This document shows positions 46,901 to 55,521 of a DNA stretch of 64,000 nucleotides, one piece after another. Both the position numbers and the translations under genes were made by a program. Below the pieces are notes generated by a model. That model made no database searches and was not told where the DNA came from. It worked only from the letters and a program-made list of their open reading frames with translations. Source of the stretch: Roseibacillus sp. (lineage in GTDB: Bacteria; Verrucomicrobiota; Verrucomicrobiia; Verrucomicrobiales; Akkermansiaceae); NCBI GenBank assembly GCA_029242545.1, contig JAQWTV010000016.1, positions 1 through 64,000 on the forward strand, given 5' to 3'. Within the stretch, counting starts at the first letter, position 1. Each line of letters starts with the position of its first letter.

Positions 46901-47508
46901 TCGGGACTCGGTATTGTGCGAACAACTGCCCTTACAAAGCGCGGCGCTTCAATTATTTCGACTATAACAAGCGCAATCCGCTTGTCGCCCATAACCTCTA
47001 CAAGGGGCCTTTCGGTAAGAAGCAGGTCGGAGAGGCTCCTCATTTACAACGCAACCCCAATGTGTCTGTTCGGATGCGAGGGGTGATGGAGAAATGCACT
47101 TATTGTGTGCAACGCCTTGAGAGCGCGAAGATCAAGCAGAAGCAGATCGGTCGGATGAAGACTCTGCAAGCAGGCAGGAAATCTACCGACGTCCAGATCA
47201 AGCCAGAGGATTTAAGGGTGAAGGCAGACTCAATTAAAGTGGCCTGTCAGGATGCCTGCGAGGCGAATGCAGTGAGTTTTGGAAACCTTTTGGACAAGGA
47301 AGACGCTCAAGTCTGGAGGGCCAAGTACAAGGGCGAGAAGAAAACAAAGAGCGGAGCGTTCGAGCTCGTGCACAACCCTCGCAACTACGATGTTCTTCAG
47401 TATATCGGAACCGCCCCCAGAACCAGCTATCTTGCTCGAGTGAAGAACCCGAATCCTACCATGCCCGATGCTGTCTATCGGGGGTTGGCGACCATTAATA
47501 CCGCCTGA
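43948..47508 (+). CDS. actB: Alternative complex III subunit B (MopB-like + Fe-S)
   Basis: 1186 residues. A twin-arginine-like signal TRRSFMKLMGASSALSG lies unusually far inside (about residue 54), the 'TAT-variant' seen in ActB. A molybdopterin-oxidoreductase-like domain follows, which in this family has lost the cofactor. The C-terminal 310 residues hold ferredoxin-type clusters: CVGCNACLIACQAE (from Cys879), CMQCENAPCETVCPVNAT, CIGTRYCANNCPYKARR and CTYCVQRLE...CQDACEANA. It carries electrons from the quinol site to ActA/ActE. The fused MopB/FeS form is normal for this complex. Confidence 0.94.
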   Translation: MSKRVFHHPEVSADDSGVASWRSVGELERTPSFRAHVEREFPEGSGHLSPEDQKATRRSFMKLMGASSALSGLTLVSCRRPESYIVPYKKAPEWVIPGKPLYYASTRPRAEGSVPLVVTTYEGRPTTLAPNGDHNDGCGADALTQASVLNLYDPKRSRNFLRDGKKASQRDFEGVLGSLAREGAKLAVVVGEDDSPTRNRLRDEIVQAYPESKFYTYEALCGEARRRVQNEVFGEGSQTVVDFSKAERILSLDCDFLGVDPVGSASDFSRKRQGGGETYHQDVAADAMNRLYMVESVFSLTGGMADHRLRAKPSQMAAIAAQVAIGLGITVDGYDAGCLSDEEKAELLGTAATFDSWILECVADLKAHKGSAVVLAGSRHEEDLQRIVIAINREIGSYGGPMVVYETGRTGYGTIADFEADVDEETIVLLLGPSNPVYDRPGEQFRRGLSRSKLSIHLGVRTDATALACDWHIPAAHYLESWGDTRTATGTYSLTQPMILPLYGGFSELEILSQLLSWRQFDWDSLESEGAEEQVVPPTLIAGEGMGGAPSPALAEVRQTFSLPENANDDGDVAWKEALKGGYLQSSSYQTVDADGAGDPTPKLSSRENTGIEINLLPDASVWDGRYIDNGWLQEAPDPISKLSWDNAALVSPKTAKELGVYESVEQLEPETEIPLLGKVKNAPQPSIGEGKGAKAPMALIKTRSGRMEIPVLVAFGHADDCISIALGYGQGASDGRDGVRVVREEDPLATVSPVGINTGFNANQLRGDASFSIEAIEVTKTQGRYPVALVQEHNAMNGRALAREISTNDVEHHGHKVSFEDQVAKVREQGPVDSHAPENVSLYKRRGSTTWEGDKDKQDDLISDKIHQWGMTIDLNTCVGCNACLIACQAENNIPIVGKEQVAMGREMHWVRMDRYFASPMTEMDEKTHKKIATPDWVQQNPEMIPQPVSCMQCENAPCETVCPVNATVHSEEGLNTMAYNRCIGTRYCANNCPYKARRFNYFDYNKRNPLVAHNLYKGPFGKKQVGEAPHLQRNPNVSVRMRGVMEKCTYCVQRLESAKIKQKQIGRMKTLQAGRKSTDVQIKPEDLRVKADSIKVACQDACEANAVSFGNLLDKEDAQVWRAKYKGEKKTKSGAFELVHNPRNYDVLQYIGTAPRTSYLARVKNPNPTMPDAVYRGLATINTA

Positions 47509-47530
47509 AATCCACACTTAAATTCAGAGA

Positions 47531-49024
47531 ATGGCAGATACCGCTACAAAGACCACGAGTGAGACGTCCACACCCCGGGAGGTAAAAATCCCGGTGTTGG
47601 AGCGTGAGACGCTCGTGCTCAACAAGCGGTCCTACCACTGGATTACAGAGCGGGTCTGTGGCGTTATCGAGAACAAGCAACCTGCCTTCTGGTGGCAGTT
47701 GTTCATTCCCTGTGCCATCATGGCAGCCATTGGAGTGGGTGGAGGATTAATTTACCTCGTCAGTACAGGAGTGGGGGTATGGGGAAACACCAACCGTGTG
47801 ATGTGGGGTTGGCCAATTGTGAACTTCGTCTTCTGGATTGGAATCGGCCATGCGGGCACCCTAATTTCCGCTATTCTTTTCCTCACCAGGCAGAACTGGA
47901 GGACCTCTATCAATCGAGCGGCGGAAGCCATGACGATTTTTGCGGTAGTCTGTGCCGGTATTTTCCCGGCCTTCCACGTCGGACGTGTCTGGATGGCGTG
48001 GTATCTTGCTCCGATTCCGAACGCGAATGCGATCTGGCAAAACTTCAAGTCACCGTTGCTTTGGGATGTGTTCGCGGTTTCCACCTATTTTTCGATTTCA
48101 CTCGTTTTCTGGTTCCTTGGAATGGTCCCGGACCTTGCAACGATCAGGGATCGCTGCAAGCGGGGAGTGAAGAAGCTCCTCTATGGGATCTTCTCCCTCG
48201 GTTGGCGTGGGAGCAATCGCCACTGGAGTCATTACGAGATGGCCTACCTTCTCCTTGCCGCTCTCTCCACCCCATTGGTGCTGTCGGTGCACTCGGTGGT
48301 GAGTTTTGACTTTGCCACTTCAGTAGTGCCCGGATGGCACACCACCATCTTCCCGCCCTACTTTGTTGCCGGGGCCATTTTTGGAGGATTCGCGATGGTG
48401 CTGACAATCATGATCCCCGCCAGGTTTATCTATGGTCTGGGGGACATGATTACGATGAAGCACATCGATAACATGGCCAAGATCATCCTGCTGACTGGGA
48501 CGATCGTGGGATACGCCTACCTGATGGAGCTGTTTGTAGCCTTCTACTCGGGTGCTAAGTACGAGATGGCTGCGTTTACCTACCGGATCACGGGCCCCTA
48601 CTGGTGGGCCTACGTTGCGATGATGAGCTGCAATGTGCTCTCTCCACAGCTTTTCTGGTTCAAGTGGTGCCGCGAGAACCTGTGGGTCGTAATGGGTGTA
48701 TGCATGGCAGTGAACGCTGGGATGTGGTTCGAGCGCTTTGTGATTATTGTGACGACCCTCGCTCGTGATTTCATGCCGGCGAACTGGAAGTATTACAACC
48801 CCAGCTGGGTTGATATAATTCTCTTTCTCGGTACGATCGGGCTATTTGCCGCGCTGTTTCTCCTCTTCCTCCGTTTCCTTCCATGCATCAACATTGCAGA
48901 GGTGAAGTGGGCAAAGAAGGAGAGCGATGTGCACTATGACGATAAACAACAGCATCCTGATGAAGGGACGGTAGTTGAAGCCGCCTATCAGCAGGAAGTT
49001 GAGAAAGGAACTGCCGAAGTCTGA
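47531..49024 (+). CDS. actC: Alternative complex III subunit C, NrfD-like membrane protein
   Basis: 497 residues, about ten membrane helices, NrfD/PsrC family. Seen: [17 protein letters not shown] at the N-terminus, a quinone-site-like helix [55 protein letters not shown], and a hydrophilic C-terminal tail. It is predicted to bind menaquinol or ubiquinol at the periplasmic side. It is followed without a gap by actD (TGATG overlap at 49022-49026). Confidence 0.94.
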   Translation: MADTATKTTSETSTPREVKIPVLERETLVLNKRSYHWITERVCGVIENKQPAFWWQLFIPCAIMAAIGVGGGLIYLVSTGVGVWGNTNRVMWGWPIVNFVFWIGIGHAGTLISAILFLTRQNWRTSINRAAEAMTIFAVVCAGIFPAFHVGRVWMAWYLAPIPNANAIWQNFKSPLLWDVFAVSTYFSISLVFWFLGMVPDLATIRDRCKRGVKKLLYGIFSLGWRGSNRHWSHYEMAYLLLAALSTPLVLSVHSVVSFDFATSVVPGWHTTIFPPYFVAGAIFGGFAMVLTIMIPARFIYGLGDMITMKHIDNMAKIILLTGTIVGYAYLMELFVAFYSGAKYEMAAFTYRITGPYWWAYVAMMSCNVLSPQLFWFKWCRENLWVVMGVCMAVNAGMWFERFVIIVTTLARDFMPANWKYYNPSWVDIILFLGTIGLFAALFLLFLRFLPCINIAEVKWAKKESDVHYDDKQQHPDEGTVVEAAYQQEVEKGTAEV

Positions 49025-49581
49025 TGAGTAGCTCTGTCAAACGCGTCTACGGCTACCTCGCCGAGTTCGAAAGTGCATCCGCCCTCTATAAGGCTGCGGA
49101 AAAGGTTCGTGATGCAGGATTTCGAAAGTGGGACTGCTATACTCCTTTCCCAGTTCATGGGCTGGACGACGCCATGGGCATCAAGAGATCGATCCTCCCC
49201 TACTTTGTCTTCTTCGGGGGGCTTACCGGTCTCATTACGGCGTTTCTTCTATCCTATGTGACGCAGGTCGGGATCTATCCGACAACGGTTCAGGGAAAGC
49301 CATCCAACATCTTCACGGTTCCTGCATTTTTCCCGATCATGTTTGAACTCACCGTTCTGTTCTCAGGGTTTACCACGCTCTTTGGCTTTCTGGGGCTGAG
49401 CCAACTGCCCCGCTGGAACCATCCGATTTTTGCAAGTCGCCAGATCCATCGAGCAACTGATGACGGCTATTTCATCGAGATAGAGGCCAAGGATCCGAAA
49501 TTCTCTGCGGAGGGAACAAAGGGATTTCTGGATGAAATAGGTGGAGAGAACATTGAACTGGTGGAGGACGACGGAACCTAG
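49024..49581 (+). CDS. actD: Alternative complex III subunit D (DUF3341)
   Basis: 185 residues. An N-terminal cytoplasmic part VYGYLAEFESASALYKAAEKVRDAGF...DCYTPFPVHGLDDAMG is the DUF3341 hallmark. Two membrane helices follow (ILPYFVFFGGLTGLITAFLLSY and FFPIMFELTVLFSGFTTLFGF), then a charged tail. It has no cofactor and is a structural subunit. It starts inside the actC stop codon. Confidence 0.92.
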   Translation: MSSSVKRVYGYLAEFESASALYKAAEKVRDAGFRKWDCYTPFPVHGLDDAMGIKRSILPYFVFFGGLTGLITAFLLSYVTQVGIYPTTVQGKPSNIFTVPAFFPIMFELTVLFSGFTTLFGFLGLSQLPRWNHPIFASRQIHRATDDGYFIEIEAKDPKFSAEGTKGFLDEIGGENIELVEDDGT

Positions 49582-49590
49582 GCTGAACCC

Positions 49591-50289
49591 ATGAAATACT
49601 TCTTTCTCGTTCTTGCTGGATTGATCACCCTCACTTTTGGGGTGTTCGGGTTTCGTGGTGCTAAGAGCGCCAAGACACCAATCGAGATTTTTCCGGATAT
49701 GGACAGGATGGATTTCGTGAAGAGCCAGAAGCCAAACGACTTTTTCCACGATGGGCAGGGAGCTCGTCTGCCGGTGCCCGGAACAGTGCCTCACTCCAGT
49801 GACGATGGAGTGTTCCCGGTAGAATTCGGAGAGGGTAGAACAGGGCATTATTACACCGGAGCGATCAATGATTACTTCGCGAGCGGCCTCCCGCTGGAGG
49901 AGCTCGGACTCGTCGGGGATGAGGGGGCGACGGACATGCAAGCACTGCTGAGACGCGGGCAGGATCGATACGCGGTCTTCTGCGCGATCTGCCATGGGGC
50001 CCCAGGGGATGGAACCGGCACGGTCAGTAACTATATGGCGGCGAAGATTGCCAATCTCCATGAGCCACGGTTTGCCAGCGGGGAGTATCCAGACGGCAAG
50101 CTTTATCATGTTATCACTTACGGTCAGGGACTGATGAGTGGCTACGGGGCAAGTATTCCGGTTCGGGACCGGTGGGCTATCGTGGCCTACGTTCGGGCCT
50201 TGCAGGATGCCAAGAAAGCGCCGGCCTCACCGGCAACCGCATCTGTCCCCGCGGCAAATGAGGAATCGGCAGGAGGGCCAAGTAACTAA
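49591..50289 (+). CDS. actE: Alternative complex III subunit E, monohaem cytochrome c
   Basis: 232 residues. An N-terminal membrane anchor (YFFLVLAGLITLTFGVFGF, no lipobox cysteine) precedes MDRMDFVKSQKPNDFFHDG, then one haem site CAICH (Cys131) and axial methionine candidates in LMSGYGASI. The C-terminus is Ala/Pro-rich. It is a membrane-tethered cytochrome within the complex. Confidence 0.92.
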   Translation: MKYFFLVLAGLITLTFGVFGFRGAKSAKTPIEIFPDMDRMDFVKSQKPNDFFHDGQGARLPVPGTVPHSSDDGVFPVEFGEGRTGHYYTGAINDYFASGLPLEELGLVGDEGATDMQALLRRGQDRYAVFCAICHGAPGDGTGTVSNYMAAKIANLHEPRFASGEYPDGKLYHVITYGQGLMSGYGASIPVRDRWAIVAYVRALQDAKKAPASPATASVPAANEESAGGPSN

Positions 50290-50297
50290 AACTCGTC

Positions 50298-51635
50298 ATG
50301 GCACATCATCTGGTTACATCCGCAGAGATCCCGGAAGAAGGCGAAAGGCTGGAAGTCGACAGACTCAAGAAAATCAGAACGATTTGCCTGATCGTTGCGG
50401 GTGCAGGAGGGCTATTAAGTATGCCTGCATTGTTTGGATGGTTCGGGGACGGGGTTCAGGGTTCCTATAGCTTTTCATGGCTCTACGGTTTCTTCTTTTT
50501 CACCACCCTCGCCATGGGTGGGTGCTTCTGGACATTGCTCCATAATGTGTCCAATTCCGGATGGGGTGTTTCAGTGCGGCGGGTCATGGAAAACGTTGGG
50601 TATGTGTTTCCGTGGATGTTTATTCCCATGCTTCCTCTGCTGCTGCCTGAAGTTCAAACCTACCTCTATGAATGGATGGATAAGCACCGTCTGGCTAAGG
50701 AGGCTGGGGGAGGATCTACTAGCTATGGACTCCACCATGGCCCCACCGCGGACCATCTTCTCCACGTCAAGTACTGGTATCTCAATCTCGAGTTTTGGTA
50801 TGTGAGGATGCTCTGCTACTTCCCACTGCTGGGATTCGTCATCTATTTTCTTAGAAAGCTCTCGGTCGACCAGGATACCGATCCTACCCCTGGCACCTCG
50901 AGGCTCAAGAGGGCGCGCTTCCACTCCTGCTGGGGTGTCCCGGTTCTGGCGGTTGTGCTGACCTTTCTCGCCATCGACGTCGTCAAGACGCTCGACTACA
51001 AATGGTTCTCTACGATGTGGGGAGTCTACGTGTTCGCAGGAAGTGCCTTGAACGCGATGGCGGTGATTATTCTGGTTACCATCGCGCTCCGACGGATGGG
51101 GTATTTGAAAAACGTGGTGGGTCCCGAGCATGATCACCTCATGGGCAAGCTGATCTTCGCCTTCACGGTCTTCTGGGCCTATATCTCCTTCGACCAGTAC
51201 TTTCTGTATTGGTATGCCAATATCACGGAGGAGACTCGTTACTTCATTCTTCGGAACACCGCAGGATGGAACTACGTTAGTATCGTCTTGGTATTCGGGC
51301 ACTTTGTTGCGCCTTTCCTTCTCCTGATCAGGCAGGATCTCAAGCGGCGCAATGGCTACATGATCGTGATGGCCTGTTACCTGCTCTTTATGCACATGAT
51401 AGATCTTTATCATATGATCATCCCCGAACGTGGGCCATCTGTGACTAAGGTGCTCCACCCTCACAGCCCGGACAGCTGGGCTCTCTGGCTTAATGGGTCA
51501 ATTGTGGGGGACGTTGTGGCATTTGTCACCGTAGGGTGTTTTTTCGTCTATATCCTCCTTCGAAATATAGGGTCTGTCGCGCTCTACCCGCACCGCGACC
51601 CACGCATCCTCGAATCTGCGAATGTTCATAACTGA
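50298..51635 (+). CDS. actF: Alternative complex III subunit F, NrfD-like membrane protein
   Basis: 445 residues, about ten membrane helices, the second NrfD-type subunit: LYGFFFFTTLAMGGCFWTLLHNVSNSGWGVSVRRVMENVG near the N-terminus, FSTMWGVYVFAGSALNAMAVIIL, FWAYISFDQYFLYWYANITEET and YHMIIPERGPSVT. In this family the helices may conduct protons. It ends in a TGATGG overlap with the following cytochrome gene. Confidence 0.92.
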   Translation: MAHHLVTSAEIPEEGERLEVDRLKKIRTICLIVAGAGGLLSMPALFGWFGDGVQGSYSFSWLYGFFFFTTLAMGGCFWTLLHNVSNSGWGVSVRRVMENVGYVFPWMFIPMLPLLLPEVQTYLYEWMDKHRLAKEAGGGSTSYGLHHGPTADHLLHVKYWYLNLEFWYVRMLCYFPLLGFVIYFLRKLSVDQDTDPTPGTSRLKRARFHSCWGVPVLAVVLTFLAIDVVKTLDYKWFSTMWGVYVFAGSALNAMAVIILVTIALRRMGYLKNVVGPEHDHLMGKLIFAFTVFWAYISFDQYFLYWYANITEETRYFILRNTAGWNYVSIVLVFGHFVAPFLLLIRQDLKRRNGYMIVMACYLLFMHMIDLYHMIIPERGPSVTKVLHPHSPDSWALWLNGSIVGDVVAFVTVGCFFVYILLRNIGSVALYPHRDPRILESANVHN

Positions 51636-52465
51636 TGGAATCCTCGCCACAAAATAGTCCTGATTCTCCGGGATCTCCTCGACAGAAGGATGTGAACAAC
51701 ACCCTCAAGCGGTTCTCGACTTTTTGGATTGGATGTATTCTCTTTGTGGCCTTCGGATTAGCCAGTCTTGTGCTGGGAATTGGATTCAACAAGCCAGTCG
51801 TCAACAACATCGATAAGGTGAATGCGAAACGGAGAGCAATGATCAAGAGGGGAGTCGACAAGTCCCATGCGGGAGCGCGTGAAAAAGCCCTTCTGAGCTT
51901 CGAGCGAGTCGGCTCTCACTTTCTCAACACTGCGCCGGCACCGGACGAGAAGCCGGAATTTGTTCTTCCCGGATCGGCAACCCAGAAGAGGAAAGCTTCG
52001 GGCGGTTCCGGGATTGTGGTTCCTGCTGGCTTTCCGACGATTGATCCGGATGCTCCAGTGGATGTGGCAGTGATGGAACAGGGAAAGGCGATGTTTGCGA
52101 TATGTTCCGCCTGCCACGGGCCCGAGGGAAAGGGAATGTATCACATCAACAAGACAGGTCCCCCCTTAGCCAACTCGGAGTGGGTCACCGGCCCGGTTGC
52201 TAATTTGATCGCGATACAATTCCGTGGGCTGAGTGGTCCGATCGAGGTCAATGGCGAAAAATATACTCCTGTGGCACCAATGGCACCTTTGCCCTTGGAC
52301 AATAATTCTATCGCTGCAGTTCTGACCTACATCAGGAATAGTTTTGGTAATAAGGCATCCCCGGTCACTCCGGAGCAGGTAGAAGCCATGAGAGGGGAGC
52401 TCGGCAAGCCGATGTTGAGTCCCGCAGATCTCATTCCTCCAACTGCGGCGGCTGGTTCAAATTAA
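51635..52465 (+). CDS. Membrane-anchored cytochrome c
   Basis: 276 residues. One N-terminal membrane helix (about 28-50; FWIGCILFVAFGLASLVLGIGF), a basic linker, and a class I cytochrome c domain with CSACHGPEGKG (Cys157) and methionine candidates in PMAPLPLDNNSIAAVLTYIRNSFG. It is translationally coupled to actF. It resembles the cytochrome c domain encoded at 54732, so the two may have come from duplication. It probably links complex III to the oxidase. Confidence 0.88.
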   Translation: MESSPQNSPDSPGSPRQKDVNNTLKRFSTFWIGCILFVAFGLASLVLGIGFNKPVVNNIDKVNAKRRAMIKRGVDKSHAGAREKALLSFERVGSHFLNTAPAPDEKPEFVLPGSATQKRKASGGSGIVVPAGFPTIDPDAPVDVAVMEQGKAMFAICSACHGPEGKGMYHINKTGPPLANSEWVTGPVANLIAIQFRGLSGPIEVNGEKYTPVAPMAPLPLDNNSIAAVLTYIRNSFGNKASPVTPEQVEAMRGELGKPMLSPADLIPPTAAAGSN

Positions 52466-52479
52466 GATTACGATTTCCC

Positions 52480-53976
52480 ATGACCTCCGAGAGCTGCACC
52501 GGGACGCCAGATCAGAATGATCTGAAGCTACGGGCGAGTATCGACCGCTCCCTCCGCCACCCCGTGATGTTCTTTTTTGCGAGCGGTGCGGCCTGGCTGG
52601 CTGTTGCAATCATCCTCGGTTTCATCGCTTCCTATAAGAGTCACGACTCCGACTTTCTCTCCGGAATCGAGTTTTTGAACTACGGGAGGGCCTATCCCGC
52701 GCATATCAATCTTCTGTTTTACGGATGGGGTTGTCAGGCTGCCTTCGGACTGATCGTATGGCTTCTAGCGAGGCTGTCCCGGAGCGAGTGCCGATCCACT
52801 GGGATTATTCTTACCGCCGGACATCTCTGGAATTTTGGCATTATGGCCGGGACGCTGTCTATTCTAGCAGGCCGCGGGTCGGGAAAGCCCCTCATGGAGT
52901 TTCCGCCTGCAATCTGGCCAGTCCTCCTGTTGTCCTATGTCTTCATCACAGTATGGTCCTTCATTCAGGTTCGTTGTAGCTACGGCGGTAAAACCTATGT
53001 GGGCCAGTGGTATCTCCTTGCAGCGGTCTTCTGGTTTCCGTGGGTGTATCTCACCGGGCACCTGTTTGTATTCGTTTTTAATGGGCATCCCGTCATGGCT
53101 GCAGGGATCAATGCTTGGTACAAATACGCGCTCATTCTTCTCTTTTTTACACCGGTCGCGCTTGGGACAGCCTACTATCTTGTGCCTAAAATCACGGGGC
53201 GTCCGATCTACAGTTATTCCCTTGCCCTCTATGGGTTCTGGGCCCTTGCGGTGATTGGCCCATGGGCAGGAATGCAGAAGCTTGCCGGGGCGCCGCTTCC
53301 ACAGTTCATGCCCTACGTTGGCGCGACTGCTACCACCCTCATCCTCATTCCCGGAATTGCGGTCGGAGTCAACCTCCTCATGACACTGCGCGGGCACCAG
53401 GCGCACATTGTGGCAAGCCCTTCGTTACGTTTCACAATTGCAGGGATCGTAGGATTCCTCCTCCTAGGGCTCACAGGGATGGCTCTCAACACTCCAGCTA
53501 CCCTAAAGATGACCCAGTTTGCCCTGACCGGTTACGGGTTTGAGGTTCTTGCAGTCTGTGGGTTTTTCAGCATGTGCGCCTTTGGAGGCATATACTTCAT
53601 TGTACCCCGGATCACTCGACGGGAATGGCTTTCCCGCCGGTTTATCGGATGGCATTTTTGGTTAACGACTTATGGAATCCTGACTGTAGTGGTCTGCTCT
53701 ATCATGGGTGGACTGTTCCAAGGGGCTGCGCAGGAAGCATACCGAAGCTCGTGGAGTGATGCAGCGTCTCTGAGTTACGCCTACAATGTGGGAACCACTG
53801 TGGCCTGGGGCTTGATCGCGCTGGGGAGCTTTTTCTTCCTGGTTCATCTTCTTCTGATGTGGGCTCGCCTAGGGAAACGGAGCCAGCACCCAACTCTTTT
53901 GGATGGAGGTCATCATGAAGAGTCTCCCCATGGCCCAGACCATGAGGCAGAGGAACTCCAACCTGCAGAAGCCTGA
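52480..53976 (+). CDS. CcoN-fold (haem-copper oxidase I-like) membrane protein lacking CuB/haem ligands
   Basis: 498 residues, about twelve membrane helices. CcoN ancestry shows in AYYLVPKITGRPIYSYSLAL and IYFIVPRITRREW and in the order of the helices. Yet the metal ligands are gone. Compared with CcoN: WYGHN is WYKYA (His to Tyr216); PHHLH is MQKLA (His pair to Gln266-Lys267); GHVH is GYGF (His to Tyr352 and Phe354). Only the first low-spin-haem histidine (His75, PAHINL) remains. It cannot reduce O2 or NO by the known chemistry. It is co-operonic with a CcoO-like cytochrome, so it may serve as that protein's membrane partner. The ligand loss is seen directly; the role is inference. Confidence 0.85.
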   Translation: MTSESCTGTPDQNDLKLRASIDRSLRHPVMFFFASGAAWLAVAIILGFIASYKSHDSDFLSGIEFLNYGRAYPAHINLLFYGWGCQAAFGLIVWLLARLSRSECRSTGIILTAGHLWNFGIMAGTLSILAGRGSGKPLMEFPPAIWPVLLLSYVFITVWSFIQVRCSYGGKTYVGQWYLLAAVFWFPWVYLTGHLFVFVFNGHPVMAAGINAWYKYALILLFFTPVALGTAYYLVPKITGRPIYSYSLALYGFWALAVIGPWAGMQKLAGAPLPQFMPYVGATATTLILIPGIAVGVNLLMTLRGHQAHIVASPSLRFTIAGIVGFLLLGLTGMALNTPATLKMTQFALTGYGFEVLAVCGFFSMCAFGGIYFIVPRITRREWLSRRFIGWHFWLTTYGILTVVVCSIMGGLFQGAAQEAYRSSWSDAASLSYAYNVGTTVAWGLIALGSFFFLVHLLLMWARLGKRSQHPTLLDGGHHEESPHGPDHEAEELQPAEA

Positions 53977-53980
53977 ATCG

Positions 53981-54712
53981 ATGACATTCAAATCCTTCAT
54001 TGTAGCGTTGGGGTTGAGCTTCGGCATTCCCTGGTTTCTGATCATCCTCGTTCCCTTCGGCAAAATGCGAAACTTGGAGCCGGTTTATTTTGAGACGGAA
54101 AACGATGGGAAAGACGAGATTTACGTTCCTCGGCGCTCGGGGCTGATAACCACGGGTTCTTCGGTGTATGGTGCCAACGGTTGTTATATCTGTCACACAC
54201 AGCTTATCAGAGCTGGGTATGCTGGATCAGAGCTTGGTCGCGCGGATTGGGCTGGTTTTCAGATCAAGGATGAAAACGGAGTCAGTGTGAATACCACCCG
54301 TGAAACCACTCCCTTCGACTACGGTGATGAGCCATTTGCCCATATCGGGCTCATGCGCATCGGGCCGGACCTCACAAATGTTGCCGGACGTATTGAGAAA
54401 TATCTGAAGGAACCCCTGACCAAAGCCAAGTCTCCGGAGAGCTGGCTCTATCTGCACCTCTTTAATTCCTCTTTGAAAACTAAGACCCTGAACAATTCGT
54501 TCGCGTGTCCTCCACAGCCTCACTTTTTCAAGGAACGGCCACTTTACGGGCAAGGAAGTCCCAACGCTGTTCCCGGCTTGAGCCAAGAGGGCAAGGAGGT
54601 TCTCCCCACGCCAAAGGCTAAGGCTCTCGTCAGTTATCTGCTATCTTTGCGAAAAGACGATGCAGTACCCTATTCCCTGAATTATAGTCGCGATAAGAAG
54701 AAGGCGGACTAA
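53981..54712 (+). CDS. CcoO-like monohaem cytochrome c
   Basis: 243 residues from ATG 53981, 4 bp after the previous stop; an in-frame ATG at 53903 would add 26 residues and overlap the CcoN-like gene by 74 bp. One membrane helix (FIVALGLSFGIPWFLIILVPFG), then YGANGCYICHTQLIRAG, the CcoO haem signature, with GLMRIGPDLTNVAGR and WLYLHLFNSSL as in CcoO. The C-terminal part is proline/charge-rich. It is the expected partner of a CcoN subunit, here beside a ligand-less one. Confidence 0.85.
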   Translation: MTFKSFIVALGLSFGIPWFLIILVPFGKMRNLEPVYFETENDGKDEIYVPRRSGLITTGSSVYGANGCYICHTQLIRAGYAGSELGRADWAGFQIKDENGVSVNTTRETTPFDYGDEPFAHIGLMRIGPDLTNVAGRIEKYLKEPLTKAKSPESWLYLHLFNSSLKTKTLNNSFACPPQPHFFKERPLYGQGSPNAVPGLSQEGKEVLPTPKAKALVSYLLSLRKDDAVPYSLNYSRDKKKAD

Positions 54713-54731
54713 TGACCGACCAGATTAGCTG

Positions 54732-55499
54732 ATGGCGAATTCACAGCATACGAACAAGATTGATCGACCCGATCTCGAAGACTCGACCAACGTGGTAGAG
54801 AAACACGAGAAGTTGGTGGAAATCAGTGCCTCACAGGCCAGAGAGAATCAGATATCCGAGACCGGGATGGAGCCTGTTTCGCTCTGGGTCTTCCTTGCCA
54901 GTGCGATTGTTCTTCTTATAGGCGGCGGTGTTCTTGGGGCAGGAGGAAAACTCTTCAGCTACAGTCCTCACCCGGAGGGTTACACTCGGCCAGATTTTGC
55001 GAGCGATGCCGATACGGGGCCAACTATTGGTCCGATTCTGGAAGCCCTTACAAAACGGGGAAAAAATATCTACGCCAAGTGCAGCGGTTGTCACGGATCG
55101 ACCGGAAATGGGGATGGAAATCAATATCCGCCCCTTGCCGGCTCGGAGTGGGTTACTGGAAATACCGGGCGGCTTGCGCAAATTATTCTGAATGGCCTCA
55201 GTGGTCCAATCGATGTCGCCGGTAAGACCTACAATGGAAACATGCCGGCCCAAGCTCCGCTCACGGCGGCAGAATTGGCAGCTGTCATGACTTACATCAG
55301 GAATGAATTTAACGATGTTGGTGATGTGGTTAGCATGGAGCAGGCGGCTAGTGCCATAAAAGTCCATGAAGGCCGCCCCCAGGGCGCAATTACTGTCAAG
55401 GAGCTGGATGCGGACCACAACCAGATGCTCGAAGGAGAAGCAGTCGATCCTTCCACGAGTGTGAACTTCGAAACGCTACAACCCGAAGCGGCTGAATAG
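54732..55499 (+). CDS. Membrane-anchored cytochrome c
   Basis: 255 residues. A charged N-terminal cytoplasmic segment, a membrane helix (VSLWVFLASAIVLLIGGGVLGAG), then a class I cytochrome domain with CSGCHGSTGNGDG and NMPAQAPLTAAELAAVMTYIRNEF. The N-terminal layout recalls CcoP-type subunits, but only one haem is present. It lies between the CcoO-like gene and coxA, a fitting place for a donor to the aa3 oxidase. Confidence 0.88.
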   Translation: MANSQHTNKIDRPDLEDSTNVVEKHEKLVEISASQARENQISETGMEPVSLWVFLASAIVLLIGGGVLGAGGKLFSYSPHPEGYTRPDFASDADTGPTIGPILEALTKRGKNIYAKCSGCHGSTGNGDGNQYPPLAGSEWVTGNTGRLAQIILNGLSGPIDVAGKTYNGNMPAQAPLTAAELAAVMTYIRNEFNDVGDVVSMEQAASAIKVHEGRPQGAITVKELDADHNQMLEGEAVDPSTSVNFETLQPEAAE

Positions 55500-55521
55500 A
55501 ATTACCCCCCAACGAAGGACG

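Noticed and set aside
43948-47508. A true molybdenum enzyme
   Set aside because: The gene sits in the act cluster and has the ActB fusion of a MopB-like domain with Fe-S clusters; ActB proteins carry no molybdopterin.
52480-53976. A functional cbb3 oxidase or nitric oxide reductase
   Set aside because: The CcoN-like protein lacks the CuB histidines and the haem b3 ligand, so a catalytic terminal oxidase label would be misleading.
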